From Sphingobacteriaceae bacterium DW12 (lineage in GTDB: Bacteria; Bacteroidota; Bacteroidia; Sphingobacteriales; Sphingobacteriaceae): a stretch of 64,000 nucleotides of DNA. Position 1 is the stretch's first letter, and each line of letters opens with the position of its first letter. The notes under the pieces are model-generated. The model saw only the letters and a list, made by a program, of their open reading frames with translations, made no database searches and was not told the DNA's origin. Made by a program: the position numbers and the translations under genes. Shown here piece by piece: positions 16,609 through 26,325 of the stretch. The stretch covers positions 511,887-575,886 of the forward strand of contig JROE01000008.1 in NCBI GenBank assembly GCA_000783305.1. The letters are read 5' to 3'.

Positions 16609-17481
16609 TTAGCAATCGATTTCGACAGCTTTCTCAATAGGTGTGAGCTCAAACGGCATATATTTCATCCATAGGGTATTGTCAACTAAATTTTCATGTC
16701 GTATTACATGTCTAAATTCCTCGAAATTTTCGCCGTTCACCTTATACAATTTTGTGAAAATAAACTTAACTAATTTCTTCGGGAGAGACAATGTCCTAGG
16801 GGGAGTATGGGTTGGACTAAAGCGGCCATAGACTTGAAAAAAATCTCTAAAGTTCATGACAGCGGGGCCACCCAACTCAATAATCTTATCCACGAATGCA
16901 TCAATCGTCAACATAGACTGCAACCAACGAATTACATCAAGTGCAGCAATGGGTTGGAACCTCACTTTCGCGATTTGGTTGACGTAAACTACAATCTTTT
17001 GCTTTTCTAATACTTTGAATATGTTGTCAAGCATAGAACCCTTACCTACTGCACAGTTTTTCAAGACTATGGTATATTGAATACCTTCTACATTAAAAAG
17101 CTCAACAACGGGTTGGAGATACATCCTATCCATCAATCTAGCCACATAGATAATACGCCAACAACCCTGTCTTTTCACAAGCTCTATATAGTTTTTAAGG
17201 GCTAGAATTTCCAGTTTAATATTAACTGTATCATTGAGTGTGGGTGCCTGGGCAAAATAGAAAGCAGCCTCGAGATTAATAATTTTAAAACTTTCGAAAT
17301 CTCCAGTCCGCCTAACAAGGTCTACCGTATATAATTTTGCCGTTGGAGGCTCTTTCATCCGAGAAAAAAAAAGCGTCGTATTTCGAGTAATCGCGGTTAC
17401 GTTCAATTCATCATTCGCAAAATGTGCAACTGCTCTCCTCCCCAAGTAATTGTTCAGACCGCATATCAAAACCTCTCTCAT
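16609..17481 (-). CDS. NAD(P)-binding Rossmann-fold protein (atypical SDR/NmrA-like)
   Basis: A 290-aa protein beginning MREVLICGLNNYLGRRAVAH, which has the strand-loop-helix of an extended or atypical SDR. The glycine motif is degenerate (G-x-x-N-Y-L-G instead of G-x-x-G-x-x-G), and no YxxxK catalytic pair is evident. A later LGGPAVMNFRDF block matches the substrate-side region of NmrA/epimerase-like proteins. It is likely a redox sensor or diverged epimerase. It lies 92 nt upstream of the UbiD gene on the same strand, so the two may be cotranscribed. Substrate unknown. Confidence 0.75.
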   Translation of the reverse strand: MREVLICGLNNYLGRRAVAHFANDELNVTAITRNTTLFFSRMKEPPTAKLYTVDLVRRTGDFESFKIINLEAAFYFAQAPTLNDTVNIKLEILALKNYIELVKRQGCWRIIYVARLMDRMYLQPVVELFNVEGIQYTIVLKNCAVGKGSMLDNIFKVLEKQKIVVYVNQIAKVRFQPIAALDVIRWLQSMLTIDAFVDKIIELGGPAVMNFRDFFQVYGRFSPTHTPPRTLSLPKKLVKFIFTKLYKVNGENFEEFRHVIRHENLVDNTLWMKYMPFELTPIEKAVEIDC

Positions 17482-17665
17482 CCTAATTTATTTTTTAAAG
17501 GTGTGCGCTTCTCTGTTCATATTTATAATTTAGGAACACCATTCCATCCTTTATGTTTAATAAAAATCAAATTTTTACAAAAATAGATGTTTGACCGTTA
17601 ATGTCCGATTATTGTCAATATAATATCAAAAGGGCCAATCAAGCCCAAAATGCATTACAAATGTG

Positions 17666-17673
17666 TATATTTG
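17666..17673 (+). promoter_or_regulatory. Candidate -7 box (TATATTTG) for the photolyase gene
   Basis: TATATTTG fits TAnnTTTG and lies 53 nt before the chosen ATG at 17727. It also argues against the longer frame that begins at 17601, because that start would lie upstream of the promoter. No -33 TTG at normal spacing. Confidence 0.4.
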
Positions 17674-17726
17674 TGCTTATTTGGAAAGATTCAATATTAA
17701 ATATTCAGGGTGTTAAGAAAGGTTCT

Positions 17727-19007
17727 ATGGAAAATAAAGTGACTCTTGTTTGGTTTAGAAATGATCTTCGTTTTCATGACAACGAATTACTTTTTGAAGC
17801 AATCCAAAAGAGTCCTATCATTATTCCTGTCTATTGTTTTGACCCGCGTTATTTCGCTAAAAATACCAGTGGCTATCGGAATACGGGCATCCATCGCGCC
17901 CTCTTTCTTTTAAAATCTGTTCAGAAACTAAAAGAAAGATTTAATGCGATAGGATGCGATTTATTGACCTATATAGGGCAACCAGAAGAGATTATCCCTC
18001 GTCTGGCGGCCAAATACGAAGTGCACGAGGTATACCATCATCGCGAGGTTGCCTCAAGGGAAACCAAAATTTCAGAAAATGTTGAAACTGAACTTTGGAA
18101 ACTCAAGATTAATCTTAAACACTTTATAGGGCACACCCTCTATCATAAGGAAGACCTTCCTTTTCCAATTCGCGACATTCCGAATGACTTTACCATATTC
18201 AAAAAGAAAACCGAACGGGAGAGTACAGTAAGACAACCGTTTCCAGAGCCAACAGGATTGGTCACTCACCCTCATTTAGAAAAAACATTACTCCCTTCGC
18301 TTGAAGATTTAGGTTTTTCGCTTGAAGAGATTCATCTAGGACAATCAAATCCGATGTTACTGGAGGGAGGTGAGGATGCTGCTCTTTTAAGAGTCGAGCA
18401 TATCATTATGGGGAAGGAAAACGAACAATTGGATTACATATCTCTATCTCCTTATATTGCTGCTGGTGCATTGTCTCCCATCTACCTGTATCATCGAATA
18501 AAAGATGTGATGCTGCAAGAACATAAGAAGAGGGCAGAAAAACTAATCTTGCAATTACTTTGGCGAGATTATTTTCGTTTTATGCTTAAAAAATATCCGA
18601 ATGTCTTTTTCAAAAAACACGGAGCTACAAAAGGGAATGACTCCTTATCTAGAGAAAACAGCGCTAGTATTCTCGAAAAATGGCAAAAGGGCCAAGTCGG
18701 ACAGGAGACCATAGACAAGGCGATGCAACTTCTGCAACAGACTGGAAACCTTCCTATAGAACTCAAAAAAATAGTGAGTTCCTTTCTACTACAAGAATAT
18801 GAAGTGGACTGGCGAAAGGGAGCTTCTTATTTTGAGGAAGTATTGATTGATTTTGCACCAGCTACAACGTATGGCTACTGGGCACATTTTGCAGGAGTCG
18901 GAACGAGCCCTAAAGACAATGTAAGTATCCCCTGGCAGAGTCAACTCAAGAGCAATTATCCAAATGGAATCGAAAACATATTGTTGAGCCAAAATATTTT
19001 GGCATAA
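17727..19007 (+). CDS. DASH-type cryptochrome / deoxyribodipyrimidine photolyase
   Basis: A 426-aa protein starting MENKVTLVWFRNDLRFHDNE, where family members begin. An upstream in-frame ATG at 17601 would add 42 unrelated residues. The N-terminal photolyase domain (residues 1-130) binds an antenna cofactor. The C-terminal half binds FAD and contains QLLWRDYFRFMLKKYP and the W-x-x-x-A-x-Y-F-E block with DFAPATTYGYWAHFAGVG, both characteristic of Cry-DASH. It repairs cyclobutane pyrimidine dimers, in this family mainly in single-stranded DNA, using blue light. It stands alone between a divergent Rossmann gene and sucA. Confidence 0.9.
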   Translation: MENKVTLVWFRNDLRFHDNELLFEAIQKSPIIIPVYCFDPRYFAKNTSGYRNTGIHRALFLLKSVQKLKERFNAIGCDLLTYIGQPEEIIPRLAAKYEVHEVYHHREVASRETKISENVETELWKLKINLKHFIGHTLYHKEDLPFPIRDIPNDFTIFKKKTERESTVRQPFPEPTGLVTHPHLEKTLLPSLEDLGFSLEEIHLGQSNPMLLEGGEDAALLRVEHIIMGKENEQLDYISLSPYIAAGALSPIYLYHRIKDVMLQEHKKRAEKLILQLLWRDYFRFMLKKYPNVFFKKHGATKGNDSLSRENSASILEKWQKGQVGQETIDKAMQLLQQTGNLPIELKKIVSSFLLQEYEVDWRKGASYFEEVLIDFAPATTYGYWAHFAGVGTSPKDNVSIPWQSQLKSNYPNGIENILLSQNILA

Positions 19008-19177
19008 TCAAATAAATTGCGCAACAAACCACGAAAAGAAGACGTTTTACAGGTATTATATTTTGCTTGTTTCAACTTTTCTATAAACTGCCCTTATCAT
19101 GGTCAATACACTCATAATGAAGTCAAAAATCACATTATTTTATCACAAATGATTAGCCAAAACTCTTTTATAATTCC

Positions 19178-19185
19178 TAACTTTG
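19178..19185 (+). promoter_or_regulatory. Candidate -7 box (TAACTTTG) for sucA-sucB
   Basis: TAACTTTG fits TAnnTTTG and lies 26 nt before the sucA ATG at 19212. That spacing would give a short leader of about 20 nt. No clear -33 element. Confidence 0.45.
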
Positions 19186-19211
19186 GCGAAATTATACTAT
19201 TACGTTTCTAA

Positions 19212-21956
19212 ATGGACAATTTAACATATTTGAGCAACGCCGATTCAAGTTATATTGACGGTCTTTATCAAGCTTACAAACAGGACCCAGAATCCGTTGA
19301 TTTTGGATGGCAGAAATTTTTCGAAGGATTCGATTTTGGCCTTTCGGGTGAAAAAGGCGGAGTCTCGGGAGATGCAGGAGCTGCTCCAGAGCATTTCTTA
19401 AAGGAAATTAATGTATTGAACATGATCAATGGTTACCGTGATCGTGGTCACCTGTTTACAGAGACTAATCCTGTTAGAGAACGTCGTAAGTATTATCCCG
19501 GAAAGGAATTGGAGACTTTTGGTCTTTCCGAAGCCGATATGGACACTATTTTCAACGCCGGTGTGGAGGTAGGATTAGGTCCTGTTAAATTAAGAGAAAT
19601 CCGCCAACTGATCGAAGAGACTTATTGCCGTTCTATTGGAGCTGAATTCAGATATATCCGAAACCCGGAAAAAATCAAATTTCTGCAGGACAAAATGGAG
19701 GCAGACCGTAATGTCCCAACCTTCTCACTTGATAAGAAGAAGCGTATCCTTAAGAAACTGAACGAAGCGGTTGTCTTCGAGAGTTTCTTAGGCACTAAAT
19801 TTCTTGGTCAGAAACGTTTTTCATTAGAAGGCGCCGAAAGCTTAATACCTGCATTGGATTCTATTATCGAAAAGGGATCCGAAATAGGAATCCAAGAATT
19901 TGTAATCGGTATGGCACACCGAGGTCGTCTGAATGTATTGGCCAATATCATGGGTAAATCCTATAAAAATATCTTCTCAGAATTTGAAGGCAAGATGTAT
20001 GAGGAAGATCCTGAGATTCATTTTGGAGGAGACGTCAAGTATCATCTAGGGTTCTCTTCGGATGTGAAGACAGACGACGGCAAATCCGTCCACTTGAGTC
20101 TCGCACCTAACCCCTCCCATTTAGAGACTGTAGATGCCATTATTGAGGGTATGGTTCGTTCAAAGATCGACATGAAGTACGATGGCGACTCTTCTAAGAT
20201 AGCACCGATTATGATCCATGGAGATGCGGCTGTTGCAGGTCAAGGTATCGTCTACGAGGTCATCCAGATGTCTAAATTAGATGGCTATAAGACTGGTGGT
20301 ACCATCCACATCGTCATCAATAACCAAGTGGGTTTCACGACCAATTTTAAAGACGCTCGTTCGTCAACGTATTGTACCGATATAGCAAAGGTAACGTTGT
20401 CTCCGGTATTCCACGTGAATGGTGATGATGTAGAAGCCCTTGTGTATGCGATTAACCTAGCAGTGGAATATCGTCAAAAATATAAAACGGACGTATTCAT
20501 TGATTTGCTTTGTTACAGAAGATTTGGTCATAATGAAGCAGATGAACCTAAATTCACGCAACCTCTACTCTACAAAGCGATTGAGAAACACGCTAATCCG
20601 CGTGAAATCTACGCTCAGAAATTATTAGATCAAGGTAGTGTAGATGCCAATCTTGCCAAAGAGATGGAAAAAGAATTCAGGAGCTTATTACAAGAAAGAT
20701 TGGACGAAGCGAAGGGTTCACAAAAATTGAATGATGAAACACCCATGTTCTCTGGAGCATGGAAAGGCTTGCGTCAGGCTAAAGCAAACGATATCGTCAA
20801 GGTTGCAAATACAAAAGTAGACAAGAAGAAGTTCTTAGAGCTTGCCAAACAAATAAGTACGCTTCCTTCAGATAAAAAATTCTTCCGCAAGATTACAAAA
20901 GTCTTTGAAGACCGTTTAAAAATGATTGCCAATGACAGCTATGACTGGGCAATGGGTGAATTGATGGCTTATGCTACACTTCTAAATGAAGGCAATCGGG
21001 TACGTATATCCGGACAGGATGTACAACGGGGTACATTCTCTCACCGTCACGCGGTTGTGACGTTGGAGGATTCCGAAGAAAGATACATTCCTTTAGCCAA
21101 TGTAGAAGGAGGTGATAAATTCAACATTTATAATTCTCACCTATCCGAGTATGGTGTATTGGGATTTGAATATGGCTATGCGTCTGTCAATCCGCACTCT
21201 CTAACAATCTGGGAAGCTCAATTTGGAGATTTTGCAAATGGTGCTCAAATCATATTTGACCAATACATATCGAGTGCCGAGACTAAGTGGAAACGCTCTA
21301 ATGGTTTAGTGATGCTATTGCCACATGGATACGAAGGTCAGGGACCGGAACACTCCTCAGCTCGCATAGAGCGCTACCTAGAGTTGTGTGCCAATGCCAA
21401 CATTATTGTAGCTAACTGTACTACACCTGCCAACTACTTCCACCTGTTGCGTCGTCAACTTCATCGTGACTTCCGCAAACCGTTGGTGGAGGCGACTCCA
21501 AAGAGCTTATTACGTCACCCTAAAGCTGTGTCCAAGCTCGAAGACTTTACCAATGCATCGTTTCAGGAAATCATAGACGATGCAAACGTAACGGCAAAGT
21601 CTGTGAAACGCGTATTGCTGTGTTCGGGCAAAATCTATTACGAATTGTTAGAAAAACAAGAAGCAGAAAAACGAAATGACGTTGCAATTGTTAGAGTAGA
21701 GCAGCTCTTCCCTATTGCCTTCGACCAAATTGGGACGTTACGCAAGAAATATGCAAAAGCAGAATTTGTGTGGGTACAAGAAGAAAATGAAAATATGGGT
21801 GCTTGGCCTTTCTATCTTCGTAAATTTAACGGTTCAGACTTGAACTTGACCGTTATTGCGCGAGAAGAGAGTGGAAGCACTGCTACTGGTTACATGAAGC
21901 AGCATGCGGCACAACAAGCAAATATCATAAACAAAGCATTCGAAATAAAAAAATAA
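19212..21956 (+). CDS. sucA: 2-oxoglutarate dehydrogenase E1 component
   Basis: A 914-aa thiamine-diphosphate decarboxylase. The N-terminus (YLSNADSSYIDGLYQAYK) is the segment that in this family recruits E2. Further signatures are IGMAHRGRLNVLANI (residues about 235-250), SLAPNPSHLE, HGDAAVAGQG, and the thiamine-binding GHNEADEPKFTQPLLY. The C-terminal transketolase-like part carries LLPHGYEGQGPEHSSARIER. It oxidatively decarboxylates 2-oxoglutarate in the TCA cycle. sucB follows 55 nt later on the same strand. No lipoamide dehydrogenase gene is adjacent, so E3 must be encoded elsewhere. Confidence 0.97.
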   Translation: MDNLTYLSNADSSYIDGLYQAYKQDPESVDFGWQKFFEGFDFGLSGEKGGVSGDAGAAPEHFLKEINVLNMINGYRDRGHLFTETNPVRERRKYYPGKELETFGLSEADMDTIFNAGVEVGLGPVKLREIRQLIEETYCRSIGAEFRYIRNPEKIKFLQDKMEADRNVPTFSLDKKKRILKKLNEAVVFESFLGTKFLGQKRFSLEGAESLIPALDSIIEKGSEIGIQEFVIGMAHRGRLNVLANIMGKSYKNIFSEFEGKMYEEDPEIHFGGDVKYHLGFSSDVKTDDGKSVHLSLAPNPSHLETVDAIIEGMVRSKIDMKYDGDSSKIAPIMIHGDAAVAGQGIVYEVIQMSKLDGYKTGGTIHIVINNQVGFTTNFKDARSSTYCTDIAKVTLSPVFHVNGDDVEALVYAINLAVEYRQKYKTDVFIDLLCYRRFGHNEADEPKFTQPLLYKAIEKHANPREIYAQKLLDQGSVDANLAKEMEKEFRSLLQERLDEAKGSQKLNDETPMFSGAWKGLRQAKANDIVKVANTKVDKKKFLELAKQISTLPSDKKFFRKITKVFEDRLKMIANDSYDWAMGELMAYATLLNEGNRVRISGQDVQRGTFSHRHAVVTLEDSEERYIPLANVEGGDKFNIYNSHLSEYGVLGFEYGYASVNPHSLTIWEAQFGDFANGAQIIFDQYISSAETKWKRSNGLVMLLPHGYEGQGPEHSSARIERYLELCANANIIVANCTTPANYFHLLRRQLHRDFRKPLVEATPKSLLRHPKAVSKLEDFTNASFQEIIDDANVTAKSVKRVLLCSGKIYYELLEKQEAEKRNDVAIVRVEQLFPIAFDQIGTLRKKYAKAEFVWVQEENENMGAWPFYLRKFNGSDLNLTVIAREESGSTATGYMKQHAAQQANIINKAFEIKK

Positions 21957-22011
21957 CACATACAATGGCAGATTATTTTGTTATCATCTGTTGTTCACAA
22001 AAAGAGAGTAT

Positions 22012-23250
22012 ATGAGCTTAGAAATTAAAGTACCTGCAGTAGGTGAATCTATCACGGAAGTCACCTTAGCACAGTGGTTGAAACAAGATGGCGACTACGT
22101 AGAGATGGACGAAAACATCGCCGAATTGGAATCCGATAAAGCAACATTTGAATTGCCAGCTGAAAAAGCAGGTATTCTAAAAATCATTGCACAAGAAGGT
22201 GATACTTTAGAAATCGGTGCTGTAGTATGTACAATCGAAGAAGGTGGTGCTCCGTCTGGTGATGCTCCAAAAGCAGCCGATAAATCGACAACGGCCGCTG
22301 CAGCAACTCCTACTGCTACTTCGGCTAAAGATAACGAAGACCCAGACTCGTATGCTGCAGGTACTGCTTCTCCGGCTGCTGCCAAGATTTTGAGAGAGAA
22401 AGGAATAGACCCTTCTTCAATCAAAGGAACAGGTAAGGATGGTCGTATTACAAAAGAAGATGCTGAAAAAGCGCAAGTAACTGCAAAACCTGAGGCTGCT
22501 CAGCCCAAAGCCGCTCCTGCTCCTACCGTATCCGCGCCAGCTGCTGGAGCTCGTAACGAACGTCGTGAGAAAATGACCTCTCTTCGCAAAACTATTGCGA
22601 AACGCTTGGTAGCTGTTAAGAATGAGACGGCTATGTTAACGACATTCAATGAAGTAAACATGCAGCCTATCATGGATTTACGATCCAAATACAAAGACAC
22701 ATTTAAAGAAAAACATGGCGTAGGCCTAGGCTTTATGTCCTTCTTTACAAAAGCAGTAACGACAGCCCTGAGAGAATGGCCTGCTGTCAATGCACGTATC
22801 GAAGACAACGAATTGGTATACTCCGACTTTGCCGATATTTCTATCGCGGTATCTGCTCCTAAAGGTTTGGTAGTCCCTATTATTCGTAATGCTGAATCAC
22901 TTTCTCTTCATGAAATAGAGAAAAAGATTGGTGAATTGGCTGGTAAAGCACGTGACAATAAATTGACGATTGAGGAAATGACCGGCGGTACCTTCACCAT
23001 CACCAATGGTGGCGTATTTGGCTCTATGATGTCTACTCCTATCATTAATGCACCGCAATCTGCAATTCTAGGCATGCACAACATCATCCAACGTCCAGTT
23101 GCTGAAAATGGTCAAGTCGTCATTCGTCCAATGATGTACATTGCATTATCTTATGACCACCGCATCATTGATGGCCGTGAGTCTGTAAGCTTCTTGGTAC
23201 GTGTCAAACAACTCTTAGAAGATCCTGCTAGACTTTTACTAGAAGTGTAA
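22012..23250 (+). CDS. sucB: Dihydrolipoyl succinyltransferase (2-oxoglutarate dehydrogenase E2)
   Basis: A 412-aa protein starting MSLEIKVPAVGESITEVTLA. An earlier in-frame ATG at 21991 is less likely. The lipoyl domain covers residues 1-77, with lipoylation Lys in ELESDKATFEL. An Ala/Pro/Thr-rich linker follows, then a peripheral-subunit-binding domain (SPAAAKILREKGIDPSSIKG, about 125-160), a second linker, and the catalytic core (about 185-412) ending with SYDHRIIDGRES, which holds the active-site His and Asp. It transfers the succinyl group to CoA. A strong terminator follows. Confidence 0.97.
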   Translation: MSLEIKVPAVGESITEVTLAQWLKQDGDYVEMDENIAELESDKATFELPAEKAGILKIIAQEGDTLEIGAVVCTIEEGGAPSGDAPKAADKSTTAAAATPTATSAKDNEDPDSYAAGTASPAAAKILREKGIDPSSIKGTGKDGRITKEDAEKAQVTAKPEAAQPKAAPAPTVSAPAAGARNERREKMTSLRKTIAKRLVAVKNETAMLTTFNEVNMQPIMDLRSKYKDTFKEKHGVGLGFMSFFTKAVTTALREWPAVNARIEDNELVYSDFADISIAVSAPKGLVVPIIRNAESLSLHEIEKKIGELAGKARDNKLTIEEMTGGTFTITNGGVFGSMMSTPIINAPQSAILGMHNIIQRPVAENGQVVIRPMMYIALSYDHRIIDGRESVSFLVRVKQLLEDPARLLLEV

Positions 23251-23274
23251 TCTTTTATTTAAATATGACAAAAC

Positions 23275-23307
23275 AATTGGGCCGTACATATCTTGTATGG
23301 CCCAATT
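23275..23307 (+). terminator. Terminator after sucB
   Basis: Stem AATTGGGCC-GTACA with loop TATCT and right arm TGTAT-GGCCCAATT (one G-T pair), followed by a T-rich TATTTATCTTTAT stretch. It lies 24 nt after the sucB stop. Confidence 0.85.
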
Positions 23308-23345
23308 TATTTATCTTTATCCTCCTATCAGATGTGTATTGAACT

Positions 23346-24350
23346 ATGCCAAAAAAAATAATAATATTTCTGACTTTTCTATCTTTCAACCTTTCTGCAA
23401 TAGCCCAAGAAGTAGGCTTTAACATTGATTTTTTAGGTTATGCCGACAATCGGGAGTATAAATTGCCATATACGACTCCTAAGACTATTTTCGGAACCCG
23501 CATTTCACCAGACCTATACTTTCAAGTAGGCCCAAACCACAAACTTCATGGTGGAGTACATATTGGCCAGGATTTCGGGGAGAAAGAGCAGAATAACCCC
23601 ACAGTCCGTCCTATTATTTACTACAATTATCAAGATTCCAACTTTGACTTTTCCATTGGTCATATACCGCGCTATGACCTCATGAAAAATACACCTAGAG
23701 CACTATTGTCAGACACTATGCTTTATTATCGTCCCAATATCGAAGGTATGGTATTGGCTTACAAGAACAATATGCTTAACCAAAAGCTATTCATCGACTG
23801 GACTAGTAAACAATCTGATAAGGATAGAGAGCAATTTTTTGTCGGTCTGAACGGAAAAATAAAATGGGGTAGCTTCTATTTCTCAGATGATATCATCATG
23901 TGGCATAATGCGCTCAGTAGCAATGACAGCATAGAACAACATATCCAAGACAATGGGACAGCGATGTTCAAATTCGGTGCAGATCTAAGCAGGAAGACTA
24001 TCTTGGACTCATTGACTGTAGATGCGGGGATACTCATTGGCATGGACCGGATACGTAGTGAATATGAATTCAGATTTCCAAAAGGATTCATTGCGAATAT
24101 ATATATGGCGTACCGGAAATTTTCGTTAGAGAACACATTCTACAGCGGTCAAAGTCAAAATACACCCTATGCAGACAGTTACTATCGATCCAAGACTTAC
24201 AATAGACTGGATCTCGGTTGGTCTCCTTTCAAATCGGCTAATATTGAAGGAATCTTCAAACTGGCCTTGCACTTTACCCCTGGACAAATCGCCAATCAAC
24301 AAACATTCACATTGCGCTACCTGTTTACAAAATCAATTTTGAAACGGTAG
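23346..24350 (+). CDS. Hypothetical outer-membrane beta-barrel protein
   Basis: A 334-aa protein with a signal peptide (basic MPKKI, hydrophobic core, cut near SAIAQ at residue 21). Alternating strand patterns with many Tyr/Phe follow to the end. Segments such as RISPDLYFQVGPNHKLHGGV and SVSIGH-like repeats suggest a closed barrel of about 14-16 strands. I do not recognise a family or substrate. It stands alone after the sucAB terminator and converges on the LtaS-like gene, so its neighbours say nothing about its role. Confidence 0.7.
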   Translation: MPKKIIIFLTFLSFNLSAIAQEVGFNIDFLGYADNREYKLPYTTPKTIFGTRISPDLYFQVGPNHKLHGGVHIGQDFGEKEQNNPTVRPIIYYNYQDSNFDFSIGHIPRYDLMKNTPRALLSDTMLYYRPNIEGMVLAYKNNMLNQKLFIDWTSKQSDKDREQFFVGLNGKIKWGSFYFSDDIIMWHNALSSNDSIEQHIQDNGTAMFKFGADLSRKTILDSLTVDAGILIGMDRIRSEYEFRFPKGFIANIYMAYRKFSLENTFYSGQSQNTPYADSYYRSKTYNRLDLGWSPFKSANIEGIFKLALHFTPGQIANQQTFTLRYLFTKSILKR

Positions 24351-24376
24351 TGTATTAACCCCGAACGAGCCACTTT

Positions 24377-26323
24377 TTATTTAAAATCGGCTTTATAGGT
24401 CAGCTTATTATCTATCATTCTATTGTTATACTCTTGGATGAATGCTTTCATCTTCACCTCCATCGTATCCAAAATAACTGGTCTCTCGCCTATAAGGTCC
24501 TTTTTCATCAACCGGTCTTTCTTCAAATCAAATAAGGTAAGCGGCCCTTTCCCGTCATAGGTCATAAAATAGTCCTTATAGAAGAAATTAAATGACCCTG
24601 AGTTATTGGTGACCACAAAGTTATCCTGTTTTTTCATGTCGAAGGCATCGAAGCCGAAGGAGAAATAAGCTTGATCATAATTCAGATAGTTCAATACCGT
24701 AGGCATAATGTCCATCTGTTGTATAAGCTTATCTGATATCCCCTTCAACTCCCCTCCTGGATAGTAAAAGACAATTGGAATCGCATATGAACTGGGTAAT
24801 GTTTTATACTCTGGTAAGTAACTTACGGTAGCATGGTCCGCACAAATCACGAATAAGGTGTTGGTATACCAAGGCATTTTAGATGCGGTCTTAAAGAACT
24901 CTTTTAGCGCGTGGTCGGCATAACCCATTGGTTCATGAAGAGGTAGATTGCCTTTTGGAAAGACACCTTGATATTGTTCAGGAACCTTGAATGGGTGATG
25001 AGAAGATAGCGAGAAAAAACTGCTAAAGAAAGGTTGCTTCATGGTATTGATTTTATTGGCCATGAATTGCATAAAAGGTTCATCCCAAATACCCCATACA
25101 CCATCAAAATCTGCATCATTATTGTATTCATTTTTACCATAATAATGCTTAATTCCAGCCAATTTGGTGTAGGCCGAAAATCCCATACTGCCATTTGGTG
25201 CCCCATGGAAGAATGCAGTTTCATAGCCTCTCTGTCCTAACAACTTAGCAATACTTGTAGTCTCATTACCTGAATAAATGGACAATACAAATGGCTCTCC
25301 TACAGACGGAATACCAGTAATAATAGAAGGGAGGGCATCTATAGATTTACGTCCGTTAGCATAGGAATGATTAAAGGTATAGGACTCTCCAATAAGAGAG
25401 TCTAAAAATGGTGTATAACCTTTATACTGTCCATTTTGTATATCTCTATTTAAGGCCCCTATGTGCTCCTTTCCAAAGCTCTCCAATATCAGGAATACCA
25501 CATTGAGGCCTTTGAATGCACCTTTATGGGTTGGATAATGAACGGTTGGATAAATAGCCTGAATTTCGGTATCGGAATAATAATGAACAGGTTTCAAATT
25601 GACCGCTTTCAAGGTCTTTAGAATAGCAAACGGCGTATTCAAAACAATGTTCATCTCCTCGGGCACTTTGACATAATCTCCAGCGTTGCTTAAAGTAATG
25701 GGCCGCGTACTATGTGCCCATCCACCTCTCACCCCTCCGACGAAGAGAAATGCACACCCGAACACCAATATCAATTGCACCAAGGCTGTCTTCCAAGTAA
25801 AGTTGGATGTCTTGACGATACGAAGAATATCATAGGTCTTGATCAACAAGTAGATTGTCACGACAAATAGAAGCAAGAGATACCAATAACCAATGATAAA
25901 ATCAAAGCTTAACTTTAACAGGTTACTCTCGTTTGAAAATTGCTGAATGACAGTTCCTGTAGTTCGTTTCAATGTATAAGGATAATAAGCATAGTCCACT
26001 AAATTCAATGCTATACCAATCCCATTAGTGATCACGAAAATCCACTTCGCTACCCGTTGATAAACGTCGTTATATTTATAAGGTATGGGTAGAATCATTA
26101 GAAGAATGTACAGGATGTTAAGATATAGCAAAGCTGCGATATCGAATTTGACTCCTCCACCCATCATTACCATCAACTCATTTGGACTGACATTGGGAAA
26201 TAATTCAACATGTACAACATAGAATCCCAATCTTAACAGTCCATAAAGAAACAGGAGAACTACAAAACGAATCAATAGCGCTATATATGGAGCTCCGAAA
26301 CCCGACAAAGTTATTCTCTTCAT
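24377..26323 (-). CDS. LtaS-like membrane sulfatase/phosphoglycerol transferase (copy 1)
   Basis: A 648-aa protein with five predicted membrane spans in the first about 200 residues. An extracytoplasmic alkaline-phosphatase-superfamily domain follows (about 270-610). Metal ligands appear as Glu281 in LILESFG and Asp496-His497 in CADHA. The nucleophile loop reads NGRKSIDALPSI, with Ser327 as the likely nucleophile where classical LtaS has Thr in GKTSD. Related enzymes transfer phosphoglycerol or phosphoethanolamine headgroups to surface polymers. The acceptor in this organism, which should lack lipoteichoic acid, is unknown. It starts 2 nt after copy 2 ends, so the genes are coupled. Confidence 0.88.
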   Translation of the reverse strand: MKRITLSGFGAPYIALLIRFVVLLFLYGLLRLGFYVVHVELFPNVSPNELMVMMGGGVKFDIAALLYLNILYILLMILPIPYKYNDVYQRVAKWIFVITNGIGIALNLVDYAYYPYTLKRTTGTVIQQFSNESNLLKLSFDFIIGYWYLLLLFVVTIYLLIKTYDILRIVKTSNFTWKTALVQLILVFGCAFLFVGGVRGGWAHSTRPITLSNAGDYVKVPEEMNIVLNTPFAILKTLKAVNLKPVHYYSDTEIQAIYPTVHYPTHKGAFKGLNVVFLILESFGKEHIGALNRDIQNGQYKGYTPFLDSLIGESYTFNHSYANGRKSIDALPSIITGIPSVGEPFVLSIYSGNETTSIAKLLGQRGYETAFFHGAPNGSMGFSAYTKLAGIKHYYGKNEYNNDADFDGVWGIWDEPFMQFMANKINTMKQPFFSSFFSLSSHHPFKVPEQYQGVFPKGNLPLHEPMGYADHALKEFFKTASKMPWYTNTLFVICADHATVSYLPEYKTLPSSYAIPIVFYYPGGELKGISDKLIQQMDIMPTVLNYLNYDQAYFSFGFDAFDMKKQDNFVVTNNSGSFNFFYKDYFMTYDGKGPLTLFDLKKDRLMKKDLIGERPVILDTMEVKMKAFIQEYNNRMIDNKLTYKADFK

Positions 26324-26325
26324 AC

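Noticed and set aside
16517..16615. Upstream extension of the UbiD reading frame
   Set aside because: It would overlap the preceding gene and does not resemble UbiD N-termini. The MGYNSLEQ start fits better.
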